64,000 nt of DNA from CAYFZO01 sp965226235 (GTDB lineage Bacteria > Pseudomonadota > Gammaproteobacteria > Poriferisulfidales > Oxydemutatoraceae), in assembly GCA_965226235.1 (NCBI GenBank), contig OZ245335.1, positions 1,054,001 to 1,118,000 of the forward strand, read 5' to 3'. Numbering within the stretch: the first letter of the stretch is position 1; each line of letters opens with the position of its first letter. The notes beneath the pieces are model-generated. The model was given only the letters and a program-made list of their open reading frames with translations. It did no database searches and was not told the DNA's origin. Of the stretch, positions 63,937 to 64,000 are shown piece by piece. A program made the translations under genes and the position numbers.

Positions 63937-64000
63937 TCACCTGGCGCCTCCCAACCGCACCTTCTCTTCCAGGGAAAAGCCACGCAACCAGACCCGAAGA
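63937..64000 (-). CDS. C-terminal end of a convergent gene, cut by window
   Basis: The minus strand reads LRVWLRGFSLEEKVRLGGAR and stops at 63937, 1 base beyond cysQ. It may be the end of a gene convergent with cysQ. The piece is too short to name. Confidence 0.35.
   Translation of the reverse strand, partial: LRVWLRGFSLEEKVRLGGAR

Overview
The window reads as chromosome of a gammaproteobacterium of fairly high G+C. Clues are ubiE-ubiJ-ubiB, a pyrB with an inactive dihydroorotase partner and pyrK, an APH-type homoserine kinase, dnaG-rpoD, gltB and gltD-hemE, a PBP1A gene beside aroK-aroB, and metX-metW. Housekeeping genes fill 1-21.5 kb and 39.4-64 kb. The middle, about 21.5-39.2 kb, is accessory DNA.

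Layout: 1-5.5 kb carries ubiquinone genes and uvrD, with the ubiB/uvrD junction present as a diverged tandem triplication. 5.6-9.9 kb holds a TRAP transporter whose binding-protein gene converges on thrB-dctQ-dctM. 9.9-14.6 kb has polA and an ABC exporter. 14.7-18.6 kb is pyrB, an inactive pyrC homologue, pyrK and yggS. 18.7-21.5 kb is a GT4 glycosyltransferase overlapping a NodU/CmcH-type carbamoyltransferase.

The accessory region opens with a type II-C CRISPR-Cas locus: tracrRNA, cas9, cas1, cas2 and an array of 18 repeats and 17 spacers. The tracrRNA lies on the minus strand. Its near-consensus promoter sits across the cas9 start codon, and it ends at a good intrinsic terminator. A matching extended -10 for cas9 lies at the other end of the tracrRNA gene, so the predicted cas9 leader is antisense to the whole tracrRNA and contains a copy of the CRISPR repeat 3' part. 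The array appears to be transcribed towards cas2, opposite to the cas genes. Next comes a decaying type I restriction locus: hsdM and an AlbA/Schlafen-type ATPase gene are intact, hsdS is heavily broken and hsdR has two frameshifts. An IS3-family element with a broken orfB, a transposase remnant and an unusual His-rich protein gene follow.

From 39.4 kb there is tRNA-Ile(CAT), rpoD, dnaG, gltB, aroB and aroK on the minus strand, a divergent PBP1A gene, a three-domain glycosyltransferase, then hemE-gltD and rpsU on the minus strand, and metX-metW. The last part has a TerB-like gene, an IS remnant, a GT4 protein with a riboflavin-kinase-like N-terminal domain, a YkgJ-type cysteine-cluster gene and cysQ. 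gltB and gltD are separated by about 8 kb, and no pilMNOPQ genes lie between the PBP1A gene and aroK. All assignments come from reading the sequence and remembered family motifs; no search was run.
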